Origin: an uncultured Flavobacteriales bacterium
Lineage (GTDB): Bacteria > Bacteroidota > Bacteroidia > Flavobacteriales > Crocinitomicaceae
Reading direction: 5' to 3'
Length of the DNA: 6,095 nucleotides
NCBI GenBank assembly: GCA_946479125.1
Contig: CAMLET010000217.1
Location: forward strand, 1 to 6,095
Shown here one piece after another: positions 1-6,095 of the stretch. The notes under the pieces are model-generated. The model was given only the letters and a program-made list of their open reading frames with translations. It made no database searches and was not told the origin of the DNA. The first letter of the stretch is position 1. Every line of letters begins with the position of its first letter. Both the position numbers and the translations under genes were made by a program.

Positions 1-386
1 TCTGAACCAGACCCAGTTACACCGCCTAAATAACCTTGATAACGAAGACGGGTTCCAAATTTGAAATCTTCCACTTTCGTTCTGAAATCAAAATTCACGT
101 TATAACGATGCGCATTTGTATAGTTTCCAGTCTCGTCATAAGACGTAACAAAACGATATTCAATTGATGGGCGAAACCAGCTTAAATGCTCACTTTTCAC
201 ACAAAGTTCCTGATACAAAGTTCTCAACCGACCATCTGTCAATATCCGAACATTTGTTCCGGCACTTCCCACCAAGTCTTTGCTCAACTCACGCTTTACT
301 CCGGCACCAAACCACACTTGTGATCTGTTTTGAGCCATTGAAAAGCTTGTTGCAATTAAACAAAGAACTACAATGAGCGTTCTCAT
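1..386 (-). CDS. DUF2490-like outer-membrane beta-barrel protein (3' part beyond the window)
   Basis: Reading leftward from an ATG at 386-384, an open frame of 128 codons runs off the window edge, so only the N-terminal part is visible. It starts MRTLIVVLCLIATSFSMA-Q, a Sec signal peptide with likely cleavage after Ala18. The mature part shows the pattern of DUF2490 proteins: a VWFGAGVKRELSKDL strand-turn-strand, a 'NVRILTDGRLRT' segment, then alternating hydrophobic/aromatic strands (SIEYRFVTSYDE, HRYNVNFDFRTK, FGTRLRYQGY) separated by short polar turns, as expected for an outer-membrane beta-barrel. DUF2490 members are usually roughly 200-250 residues, so about half is missing. The start codon overlaps the stop of the upstream lipoprotein gene by one base (TAATG), which supports this start and suggests translational coupling in one operon. 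The function of DUF2490 is not known; the family call comes from pattern recall without a profile search. Alternative: another small porin-like barrel. Confidence 0.72.
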   Translation of the reverse strand, partial: MRTLIVVLCLIATSFSMAQNRSQVWFGAGVKRELSKDLVGSAGTNVRILTDGRLRTLYQELCVKSEHLSWFRPSIEYRFVTSYDETGNYTNAHRYNVNFDFRTKVEDFKFGTRLRYQGYLGGVTGSGS

Positions 387-808
387 TATTTCCAAAGGGT
401 AATTGTTCCAGCGTCCTGAGATTGTTTTTTCTCAAGTGTTACTGTTTGCTTAACAGCTTCCGATGTCTTATAATCGTCATCATTGTTAGGAACATTTGGT
501 CCTGTATGGAAAATTTCGCTGTACCCAAAAATAGTGTACTCACCAGCATTCAAATAATCAAATTTGAAAGATCCGTCGTACGAACATTCCATTTTATCGT
601 CATAAACCTCATCCTCTGTCCCATAAACAATGTAGATGTTTTCTCCTGCTCCGGCATAGGTAACAGTGTCAACACAAACCCCGTTCATGTACAATTTTTC
701 CTTGATTACAACATTTCCTGAGATAGATGAGCGACCTCCCTCACCTTCAATTTTCTTACATGCAACAGCGGAGAGAGCTATTACACCAATTACTAGCAGT
801 TTCTTCAT
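386..808 (-). CDS. Small surface/periplasmic lipoprotein with beta-sandwich-like domain
   Basis: A complete 140-residue protein begins at the ATG at 808-806. It starts MKKLLVIGVIALSAVAC, a type II signal peptide with lipobox SAVA-C and lipidated Cys17, followed by KKIEGEGGRSS, a flexible polar/Gly linker. The rest is a compact, strand-rich acidic domain (SISGNVVIKEKLYM near residue 28, NIYIVYGTEDEVYDD near 58, DGSFKFDYLNAGEYTIFGY near 78-96, ending TITLWK). The 'DGSFKFDYLNAGEYTI' segment resembles the strand-turn-strand seen in carboxypeptidase-regulatory-like or Cna-B-like beta-sandwiches. Two further cysteines (in NGVCVD and MECSYD) could form a disulfide. I do not recognise a named family; small lipoproteins of this type are common and uncharacterised in Bacteroidota. 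It is the first gene of a two-gene unit with the DUF2490-like protein, sharing a TAATG junction. Its leader is AT-rich with no Shine-Dalgarno motif, normal for this phylum. The lipoprotein call is firm; the function is unknown. Confidence 0.85.
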   Translation of the reverse strand: MKKLLVIGVIALSAVACKKIEGEGGRSSISGNVVIKEKLYMNGVCVDTVTYAGAGENIYIVYGTEDEVYDDKMECSYDGSFKFDYLNAGEYTIFGYSEIFHTGPNVPNNDDDYKTSEAVKQTVTLEKKQSQDAGTITLWK

Positions 809-848
809 GATTTTCTAATGTTATCACAATATTAACGGAATTTTACTC

Positions 849-858
849 CAAAGATTTA
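849..858 (-). promoter_or_regulatory. Candidate promoter box for the lipoprotein/DUF2490 unit
   Basis: On the minus strand the sequence reads TAAATCTTTG, in which AATCTTTG matches 5 of the 6 fixed bases of the Bacteroidota -7 box TAnnTTTG. It sits about 40 bases upstream of the lipoprotein ATG. No convincing -33 TTG/TTTG is visible at the right distance, so this is a weak suggestion. Confidence 0.3.
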
Positions 859-876
859 CTTGAGACCGAAAAAAAC

Positions 877-890
877 GTGAATTTTTTCAC
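877..890. promoter_or_regulatory. Short perfect dyad in the divergent intergenic region
   Basis: GTGAA-TTTT-TTCAC is an exact inverted repeat with 5-bp arms and a 4-base spacer. It lies between the two divergent transcription units, about 20 bases upstream of the candidate lipoprotein promoter box. It could be an operator for a dimeric regulator or a chance dyad in AT-rich DNA; nothing else in the window repeats it. Confidence 0.22.
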
Positions 891-941
891 TAAAAATAGG
901 GGCTCGAGCAACGAAATGGTGTTAAAAACGTTTTAATTTCA

Positions 942-947
942 TATAAT
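942..947 (+). promoter_or_regulatory. Candidate -10-like box for the CotH/PorP unit
   Basis: TATAAT lies 23 bases before the ATG at 971, in AT-rich DNA. No TAnnTTTG box and no good -33/-35 element is visible in 890-960, so the promoter is uncertain. An imperfect dyad (TTAAAAACGTTTTAA, 922-936) lies just upstream. The bases directly before the ATG are CTCCTCC, the opposite of a Shine-Dalgarno motif, so initiation here must be SD-independent, as is usual in Bacteroidota. Confidence 0.27.
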
Positions 948-970
948 TACAGTGTAAAAACTACTCCTCC

Positions 971-3900
971 ATGAAAAAACTGTACGTTTTGTTATTACTA
1001 CTAGTCAGCGCTTTAGGGATGAACTCCTATGCGCAGGTGGTCATTAACGAATATTCTTGTTCCAATGTAACCGGTCCAACTGACGCCTATGGTGAGCGTG
1101 AAGACTGGGTCGAATTGTTCAATACCACAGGTGCCGCAATCGATTTAACCGGATATTGGTTATCTGATGATGACTCTAACCCGATGAAATGGCAAATTCC
1201 TTCCGGAAGTATTGCCGCAAACGGTTATAAAATGGTTTATTGCAGCGGTCGTAACCTGGTTAACGGTGCACAATACCATCCAAACTTTAACCTTAAGCAA
1301 ACTGAAGGTGAATGGATCGTTCTATCAAATCCTGGTGGAACAACTGTTGATTTCATTCAAATCACTCAGCGCACGAAGGAAAATCATTCAATGGGTAGAA
1401 CAACAAATGGTGCTGCTGCATGGTCATTGTTCACAACTGCAACTCCAAATGCAGCGAACACGGGTGCCTCAGCAACGTACTACTATCCTACTCCAGTAAT
1501 GAGTGTTCCTCAAGGTTTTTATCCTGGTGCTCAATCAGTAACCATTACTTGTTCAGATCCAACTGCAACAATTCGTTACACAACAAATGGAAATGAGCCA
1601 ACAGCTGCTTCAACAGCTTACACGGTTCCAATCAATATTACAACAACAACTGTTCTTAGAGCAAAAGCTTTTGGAACAGGACAATCAAGCTTCTGCTCTT
1701 CCAACACTTATTTCATTAACGTTGACCATTCCATGCCAGTTATTTCCGTGGCTGGATCTCAAGTGTATGACTTAGTTGCAAATGGAAATGGTTGGGGAAC
1801 TAACTATAAAGGATTCTTCGAATATTTTGAGGAAGACAATTCATACATCAGTGAAGGTGAAGGTGATTTTAATAAACATGGAAACGATTCCTGGGATTAT
1901 GATCAACGCGGTTTCGACTTTATCATGCGCGACCAATTTGGTTACAATGATGATGTAGAAAGCCAAATTTTCCCTGAGAAATCCAGAGATGAATTTCAAC
2001 GTTTGATCTTAAAACCTGCAGCGAATGACAACGTCTCTTTCGAAGATGGAGCTCATATTCGCGATGCTTATGTTCATACGCTTTCTCAAAAAGCAGATAT
2101 GCACTTGGATGAAAGAACCTGGAGACCATGTGTTGTTTATATCAACGGCGCTTACTGGGGAGTTTATGAAATTCGTGAGAAAATAGATGATCATGACTTT
2201 ACAAGTTACTATTCTGATCAGGATAAATACCATTTACAATATTTGAAAACTTGGGGTGGAACATGGTCTGAATACGGTGGTGCTCAGGCACAAACAGATT
2301 GGACAACTCTAAGAAATTATATCAACTCAAACAACATGGGGAATGCAACCAATTTTGCACATGTTGATACAACACTGAATTGGCAATCACTGATTGATTA
2401 CTTCGTTCTAAATTCATATGTAGTTTCTCAAGACTGGTTGAACTGGAACACCGCATGGTGGAGAGGAACTGATCCTGCAGGCGATAAGAAGAGATGGCGC
2501 TATACCCTGTGGGATATGGATGCGACTTTTGGTCATTACATTAACTACACAGGTATTCCCGATCCAACCGCGAACGCAGATCCATGTAACGTAGAAAATC
2601 TTCCAAATCCAGGTGGACAAGGTCATACAGATATCCTTGAAAAACTGATTGATGAGAACCCAATGGTAGAGCAATACTACATTGCACGTTACGCCGATTT
2701 GGTAAATACGTACTTGTCTTGTGATTATATGACTTTCCTTTTGGATAGTATGATCAATGAAATTGACCCGGAAATGCCTGGACAATTGGCGAAATGGGGA
2801 GGAAATTCTTACGCAGGATGGCAATCAAACGTAACGCAACTTGAAAATTTCATCAACCTGCGTTGTACAGCAATTCAATCAGGAATGGTAGATTGTTATG
2901 ATTTGACTGGTCCGTTCCAATTGATCGTAGATGTTAGTCCGGCTGGTGCTGGTGAGGCTAGAGTAAACTCTATTTGGCCCGCTTCTTATGCCTGGACAGG
3001 TGAATACTATGGAGGAATGATGACCAACTTCCTTGCGCAAGCCAATACCGGTTATGTATTCTCACATTGGGATTTTACCGCAAATACCATGACCCTCCCT
3101 GTAACGCAAGATTCCAATTCCATGGAAATCAATGCACCGGTTACTGTAACTGCGGTATTCGTTCTAGATACTCCGGATTGGGATAATGACGGTGTTTTAA
3201 ATACAGATGAAACCACAAACGGAACTGATCCAAACGATCCTGATTCTGACGACGATGGTTATACAGATGGTGAAGAAACAAATGGTGTAGACGATGCGTC
3301 AACTCCAGTAACTCCAACCGGAACATCTGATGCAATGGACCCATGTGATCCGAATCCTTTGAATACACTTTGTGATACGGATTTAGATGGTTTAACAAAT
3401 GATGATGAAACTATTGCTGGAACAGATCCAAACGATCCTGATTCTGACGATGATGGTTATACAGATGGTGAAGAAGTAAATGGAGTTGATCATGTATCAA
3501 CACCTGCAGTGCCTACAGGAACTTCAGATCCGGAAGATCCATGTGACCCACAACCAATGAATCCTTTATGTGATGAAGATGGTGATGGTGTAACAAATCC
3601 AGATGAAGCAACAGCTGGAACGGATCCTCAAAATCCGGATACAGATGGTGACGGACTAAATGATGGTGTTGAATTGACAAATGGTTCTAATCCTTTAGAT
3701 CCATGTGACCCAGTTCCAGCTTCACCAGATTGTTTTGTTGATGATGACGGTGATGGATTATCAAATTCATACGAAAATGCAAACGGAACAAATCCGAATG
3801 ATCCTGATACGGATGATGATGGTGTAAACGATGGACAAGAAGATACTGCAGGTTCAGATCCACTTGATCCTTGTGACCCGAATCCAATGAACGTACTTTG

Positions 3901-4342
3901 TGATGCCGATTTGGATGGATTACCTGATGATGTGGAAGCAACTTTAGGAACTAACCCGAATAACCCTGATACTGATGGTGATGGAATTTCTGACGGAATG
4001 GAAGTTGCCAACGGAAGCGATCCTTTAGATGATTGTGATCCAAATCCAATGGGTGATAATTGTTTCCCTGGATTCTTTATGCCAACAGGATTTACTCCTA
4101 ATGGGGATGAACTGAATGACGATTACGGTCCGAAAGTAGGTAACGATGTAGAGTCGTTTACATACTACATCTACGACCGTTGGGGGAACAGAGTGTTTAT
4201 GTCGTCGGATGTAAAAGAACGATGGAACGGAACCGTTAACGGTAAAAATGCGAACACTGGAGTATTTGCTTTCATGGCGGAAGTGAAATTCAAAGATGGT
4301 AGAACTGAACAAGTAAATGGTAACCTTACTCTAATGCGCTAA
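971..4342 (+). CDS. T9SS-secreted CotH kinase-like protein with LTD, TSP3 repeats and CHU_C (type B) sorting domain
   Basis: An 1123-residue exported multidomain protein. Domains in order: Sec signal peptide 1-21 (cleavage before Gln22); lamin-tail domain (LTD) about 22-163 ([31 protein letters not shown]); chitobiase/hexosaminidase C-terminal-like module about 173-250 ([14 protein letters not shown]); CotH kinase-like domain about 256-640 with [11 protein letters not shown] (344-354), IRDAY (363-367), [17 protein letters not shown] (390-406), QDWLNWN containing Asp488, and LWDMDATFG containing Asp515 and Asp517; an InlB/bacterial-repeat-like module about 650-730 (GYVFSHWDF); five Asp-rich thrombospondin type 3-like calcium-binding blocks 736-1032; and a CHU_C gliding-motility C-terminal domain 1036-1123 ([22 protein letters not shown], ending NGNLTLMR). 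CHU_C is the type B T9SS sorting signal, so the protein is predicted to be exported across the outer membrane. The CotH family includes atypical kinases such as the spore-coat kinase CotH of Bacillus. Here the usual Lys of the GN-S-PKK strand reads [14 protein letters not shown] (304-317), with Arg313, so kinase activity is uncertain. It is probably co-transcribed with the PorP/SprF gene 3 bases downstream. Substrate unknown. Confidence 0.93.
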   Translation: MKKLYVLLLLLVSALGMNSYAQVVINEYSCSNVTGPTDAYGEREDWVELFNTTGAAIDLTGYWLSDDDSNPMKWQIPSGSIAANGYKMVYCSGRNLVNGAQYHPNFNLKQTEGEWIVLSNPGGTTVDFIQITQRTKENHSMGRTTNGAAAWSLFTTATPNAANTGASATYYYPTPVMSVPQGFYPGAQSVTITCSDPTATIRYTTNGNEPTAASTAYTVPINITTTTVLRAKAFGTGQSSFCSSNTYFINVDHSMPVISVAGSQVYDLVANGNGWGTNYKGFFEYFEEDNSYISEGEGDFNKHGNDSWDYDQRGFDFIMRDQFGYNDDVESQIFPEKSRDEFQRLILKPAANDNVSFEDGAHIRDAYVHTLSQKADMHLDERTWRPCVVYINGAYWGVYEIREKIDDHDFTSYYSDQDKYHLQYLKTWGGTWSEYGGAQAQTDWTTLRNYINSNNMGNATNFAHVDTTLNWQSLIDYFVLNSYVVSQDWLNWNTAWWRGTDPAGDKKRWRYTLWDMDATFGHYINYTGIPDPTANADPCNVENLPNPGGQGHTDILEKLIDENPMVEQYYIARYADLVNTYLSCDYMTFLLDSMINEIDPEMPGQLAKWGGNSYAGWQSNVTQLENFINLRCTAIQSGMVDCYDLTGPFQLIVDVSPAGAGEARVNSIWPASYAWTGEYYGGMMTNFLAQANTGYVFSHWDFTANTMTLPVTQDSNSMEINAPVTVTAVFVLDTPDWDNDGVLNTDETTNGTDPNDPDSDDDGYTDGEETNGVDDASTPVTPTGTSDAMDPCDPNPLNTLCDTDLDGLTNDDETIAGTDPNDPDSDDDGYTDGEEVNGVDHVSTPAVPTGTSDPEDPCDPQPMNPLCDEDGDGVTNPDEATAGTDPQNPDTDGDGLNDGVELTNGSNPLDPCDPVPASPDCFVDDDGDGLSNSYENANGTNPNDPDTDDDGVNDGQEDTAGSDPLDPCDPNPMNVLCDADLDGLPDDVEATLGTNPNNPDTDGDGISDGMEVANGSDPLDDCDPNPMGDNCFPGFFMPTGFTPNGDELNDDYGPKVGNDVESFTYYIYDRWGNRVFMSSDVKERWNGTVNGKNANTGVFAFMAEVKFKDGRTEQVNGNLTLMR
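3176..4066 (+). repeat. Five tandem TSP3-like calcium-binding blocks within the CotH-domain protein
   Basis: Residues 736-1032 consist of five blocks, each with two Asp-rich DxDxDG-type loops, a G-T/S-(D/N)-P step and a closing C-D-P-x-P-x4-C pair. The anchor GT(D/N)P starts at 3221, 3419, 3617, 3785 and 3947, giving periods of 198, 198, 168 and 162 bases (66, 66, 56 and 54 residues). The first two blocks carry an extra insert containing [11 protein letters not shown] or [11 protein letters not shown]. At DNA level, 3221-3277 and 3419-3475 match at 55 of 57 positions. All five blocks keep exactly eight residues between the two cysteines, suggesting one disulfide per block. Known TSP3 repeats bind Ca2+ and form a rigid stalk; here they probably space the kinase-like head from the sorting domain. 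Confidence 0.9.
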
Positions 4343-4345
4343 GCC

Positions 4346-5404
4346 ATGAAGAAGTTACTGATTAATATAGGATTGATCGTTGTGATCCCGATGTCTGTCG
4401 GGACTGCAACGGCTCAGGATTTGCACTTCTCTCAAATCTTACAATCGCCAAACTTACTGAACCCTGGTGCCGTAGGTGTATACGATGGTTGGGAAAGAGT
4501 TGCACTTCACCATAGAAACCAATGGTTGGGTGGAAGTACTTCATTCATGTCCTCTGGTTTGAACGTTGACGCATGTTTGTTTAAAGATGTGATGCGTCCG
4601 CAGCCACATCTGGCAGTTGGACTTCAGTTTTACAACGATATTGGTGGACTTTCCAAATTCGGAACTCAGAACGCAGCAATTACCATTAGCGGTATTCTTC
4701 CAATGGGAAATGGTCATCAGTTATCGGCTGGTATCCAAACCGGAATGGGAATGCGAAAAGGAGACATGTCTAAACTGACGTTCGATTCGCAATGGACAGG
4801 AACTGGTTATGATCCGGCTCTTGTAAGTGGTGAAAGTAACGGATTAAATTCCTTCAACTATTTTGATGCTTCAGCTGGACTTTTCTATCAATTTGATGGC
4901 GATAATTCAGGTTTCGCAAGAAATAACGATGTGAAATTTCAATTCGGTTTAGCAGCGTACCACGCAAATGCTCCTATGATGAAATACAGAACTGGTTCTG
5001 GTGAAAAGTTGGAGCGTAAGTATGTTGCAATGGTCAATTATACAATGGACATTCCTCAAACCAAGTTCTCTTTTGATGCACAAGCTGTTCAGTTTGTTCA
5101 GGGCGGACATTACGAAACCATTTTTGGGGGTGTATTGAAACGTCGTTTTTCGGAAGGATCAAAACAAACCGGATTTAAGCGTGATGCTTCTGTTGGTTTA
5201 GGTTGTTATGCTCGTATGAAGGATGCAATTATTCCAACAATGCAAATTGAATACAAAGGATTCAAGTTTGGTGTTTCGTACGATGGAACGCTTTCTGCCC
5301 TGAGAAGATCTCCAGGAATTGGAAGTTTGGAATTTTCATTAAGCTACATCAATCAAAACCATGCGCTCTTTAAAGCAAGACGTGGCGGCGGTTTAAAATA
5401 TTAA
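4346..5404 (+). CDS. PorP/SprF family type IX secretion outer-membrane protein
   Basis: A complete 352-residue protein. It has a Sec signal peptide (1-23, ending GTATA, cleavage before Gln24) followed by the family N-terminal signature QDLHFSQILQSPNLLNPGAVG (24-44), then HHRNQWLGG corresponding to the usual YRNQW motif, many amphipathic strands of an outer-membrane beta-barrel, and the C-terminal signature SYDGTLSALRRSPGIGSLEFSLSYI (family form: DVN-S-L-------G-fE-Sl-Y). Length is typical for the PorP/SprF family. PorP is a T9SS component in Porphyromonas; SprF in Flavobacterium johnsoniae is needed specifically for export/attachment of SprB, a type B CTD adhesin. The gene starts three bases after the stop of a CHU_C (type B) protein, so it is most likely that protein's dedicated partner rather than the core PorP. 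The first bases after the stop form a tandem stop (TAATAG), followed by a strong terminator. I leave the gene symbol blank because many paralogues exist per genome. Confidence 0.93.
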   Translation: MKKLLINIGLIVVIPMSVGTATAQDLHFSQILQSPNLLNPGAVGVYDGWERVALHHRNQWLGGSTSFMSSGLNVDACLFKDVMRPQPHLAVGLQFYNDIGGLSKFGTQNAAITISGILPMGNGHQLSAGIQTGMGMRKGDMSKLTFDSQWTGTGYDPALVSGESNGLNSFNYFDASAGLFYQFDGDNSGFARNNDVKFQFGLAAYHANAPMMKYRTGSGEKLERKYVAMVNYTMDIPQTKFSFDAQAVQFVQGGHYETIFGGVLKRRFSEGSKQTGFKRDASVGLGCYARMKDAIIPTMQIEYKGFKFGVSYDGTLSALRRSPGIGSLEFSLSYINQNHALFKARRGGGLKY

Positions 5405-5408
5405 TAGC

Positions 5409-5439
5409 AACCCCGAAGCATTCAGCTTCGGGGTTTTTT
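5409..5439 (+). terminator. Rho-independent terminator of the CotH/PorP unit
   Basis: CCCCGAAGC (5411-5419), a 5-base loop ATTCA, and GCTTCGGGG (5425-5433) form a perfect 9-bp GC-rich stem. It is flanked by AA before and followed by six T residues, giving two further A-T pairs and a U-tract. It begins 5 bases after the PorP/SprF stop codon. This is a textbook intrinsic terminator. Confidence 0.95.
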
Positions 5440-5447
5440 ATTTCAAA

Positions 5448-5479
5448 TAGTAGGGGAAGGTCGCGACCTTCCCCTACTA
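5448..5479. repeat. Perfect 32-bp GC-rich palindrome (REP-like element)
   Basis: TAGTAGGGGAAGGTCG followed directly by its exact reverse complement, with no spacer and no mismatch; symmetry breaks at the flanking A bases. Its centre is TCGCGA. It lies 8 bases after the terminator's T-run and has no T-tract of its own, so it is not simply a second terminator. The GTAG tetranucleotide at each arm (5450-5453 and, inverted, 5474-5477) resembles the GTAG mark of REP sequences acted on by RAYT transposases. A dispersed intergenic repeat is likely, but a single copy in this window cannot prove dispersal. Confidence 0.75.
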
Positions 5480-5507
5480 AATTTTACGCGCCTGTCCCTT
5501 ATTTTTC

Positions 5508-5515
5508 TATTTTTG
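5508..5515 (+). promoter_or_regulatory. Bacteroidota-type -7 promoter box for asnS
   Basis: TATTTTTG matches the Bacteroidota -7 consensus TAnnTTTG exactly, 49 bases before the asnS ATG. No clear -33 TTTG/TTG is found about 19 bases upstream (AATTTTACG is the best candidate). The position between the terminator/palindrome and the next gene supports it as the asnS promoter. Confidence 0.55.
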
Positions 5516-5526
5516 TCACACAATTA

Positions 5527-5551
5527 ATCCTGACGATAAAAATGTCAGGAT
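5527..5551 (+). other. 8-bp hairpin in the asnS leader
   Basis: ATCCTGAC (5527-5534) and GTCAGGAT (5544-5551) are exact complements around the 9-base loop GATAAAAAT. The hairpin would lie in the transcribed leader just after the predicted start site, with an A/G-rich single-stranded stretch (CAAAAGAAAAAAG) between it and the ATG at 5565. There is no T-run, so it is not a terminator. It could stabilise the mRNA 5' end or take part in control, or be chance. Confidence 0.45.
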
Positions 5552-5564
5552 CAAAAGAAAAAAG

Positions 5565-6095
5565 ATGAAAAGGACAAAAATTGTTGATGTATTGAGTCAG
5601 CCAAAAGTGGGCGAGACTTACGTTATTAAAGGATGGGTTAGAGCGTTTAGAAGTAATCGTTTTATCCAGTTGAATGACGGATCAACAATTAATAATATTC
5701 AGGCGGTTGTTGATTTTGAGAAGTTTGATGAAGAAACATTAAAGAAGATTACAACTGCTGCTGCTGTAGGTTTAACTGGTGAATTGATCGAATCTCAAGG
5801 AAGTGGTCAGGCAGTTGAATTACAAGTTTCAGAAATCGAGATCATTGGTGAAGCGCATCCCGATGATGTTCAGAAAACAGTAATGCAACCAAAGAAACAC
5901 AGTTTGGAGTTCTTGAGAGATCAGGCGCATCTTCGTTTCAGAACGAATTTGTTTGGAGCCGTTTTCAGAGTTCGTCACGCAGTAAGTTTCGCAATTCACC
6001 AATTCTTTAACGATAAAGGATTCTTCTACATCCATACACCAATCATTACAGGTTCGGATGCTGAAGGTGCTGGAGAAATGTTCCGTGTAACTACT
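5565..6095 (+). CDS. asnS: Asparaginyl-tRNA synthetase, N-terminal part (cut by window end)
   Basis: The frame from ATG 5565 stays open for 177 codons to the window end. The enzyme charges tRNA-Asn with asparagine using ATP, in the cytoplasm. Visible parts: the N-terminal OB-fold anticodon-binding domain, residues 1-110 ([20 protein letters not shown], then [18 protein letters not shown]), a short hinge ([21 protein letters not shown], about 108-128), and the start of the class II catalytic core with motif 1 ([30 protein letters not shown]) running into [11 protein letters not shown]. The [17 protein letters not shown] stretch is typical of AsnRS rather than AspRS or LysRS. Full-length enzymes are about 460-480 residues, so roughly 60% is missing. 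The leader is A-rich (AAAAGAAAAAAG) without a true Shine-Dalgarno motif. It has its own promoter box and leader hairpin and is separated from the upstream unit by a terminator, so it is an independent housekeeping gene. Confidence 0.97.
   Translation, partial: MKRTKIVDVLSQPKVGETYVIKGWVRAFRSNRFIQLNDGSTINNIQAVVDFEKFDEETLKKITTAAAVGLTGELIESQGSGQAVELQVSEIEIIGEAHPDDVQKTVMQPKKHSLEFLRDQAHLRFRTNLFGAVFRVRHAVSFAIHQFFNDKGFFYIHTPIITGSDAEGAGEMFRVTT

Noticed and set aside
164..376. A 70-codon plus-strand open frame
   Set aside because: Antisense to the DUF2490-like gene, which has a signal peptide and beta-strand pattern; the plus-strand product looks random.
422..721. A 99-codon plus-strand open frame
   Set aside because: Lies wholly antisense to the lipoprotein gene, whose lipobox and domain pattern are convincing; no recognisable protein features.
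3628..4011. A 127-codon minus-strand open frame rich in Ser/Pro/Gly (and another at 3687-3941)
   Set aside because: They are antisense readings of the Asp/Gly-rich TSP3 repeats; low-complexity composition follows from the repeat codons, and there is no promoter or start context.
3176..4066. Regularly spaced repeats considered as a CRISPR array
   Set aside because: Repeats are in frame, coding, of varying sequence, and match TSP3 protein repeats; spacers are not unique non-coding segments.
5448..5479. The palindrome as a second intrinsic terminator
   Set aside because: It has no spacer loop and neither side is followed by a T-run; the true terminator lies just upstream.
5516..5564. T-box riboswitch or peptide-leader attenuator upstream of asnS
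   Set aside because: The leader is about 50 bases, lacks T-box conserved sequence and any terminator, and has no Asn-rich leader peptide.
5829..6035. A 68-codon minus-strand open frame
   Set aside because: Antisense shadow within the highly conserved asnS coding sequence.

Overview
The window looks like chromosomal DNA from a marine or freshwater Bacteroidota, most likely Flavobacteriales (a Crocinitomicaceae/Fluviicola-like lineage is a guess). Evidence: AT-rich sequence, start codons in A-rich leaders without Shine-Dalgarno motifs, a TAnnTTTG promoter box, a lipoprotein with a Bacteroidota-type signal, and two hallmarks of the type IX secretion system (T9SS): a CHU_C / type B C-terminal sorting domain and a PorP/SprF protein.

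Layout. On the minus strand, 808 down to 1, is a two-gene unit: a small lipoprotein (386-808) whose stop codon overlaps by one base (TAATG) the start of a second gene cut by the window edge (386-1), a DUF2490-like outer-membrane beta-barrel protein. A 162-base divergent intergenic region (809-970) separates this unit from a plus-strand pair: a 1123-residue secreted multidomain protein (971-4342; signal peptide, lamin-tail domain, chitobiase C-terminal-like domain, CotH kinase-like domain, InlB/bacterial-repeat-like module, five calcium-binding thrombospondin type 3-like blocks, CHU_C sorting domain) and, three bases later, a PorP/SprF outer-membrane protein (4346-5404). A strong intrinsic terminator (5409-5439) closes this pair. 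Just after it lies a perfect 32-bp GC-rich palindrome (5448-5479), then a Bacteroidota-type promoter and an 8-bp leader hairpin before asnS (asparaginyl-tRNA synthetase, 5565 onward, cut by the window end).

How the genes work together. The CotH-domain protein and PorP/SprF protein form a probable cargo and partner pair: type B CTD proteins such as SprB are known to need a SprF-like partner for T9SS export or surface attachment. The inferred result is a cell-surface or released protein with a CotH kinase-like fold. Its kinase-like domain has the conserved acidic residues, but the basic residue expected in the ATP-binding strand appears to be Arg instead of Lys, so whether it is catalytic is open. 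The lipoprotein/DUF2490 unit is a separate envelope unit with no demonstrable link beyond the shared divergent region. asnS is housekeeping and unrelated.
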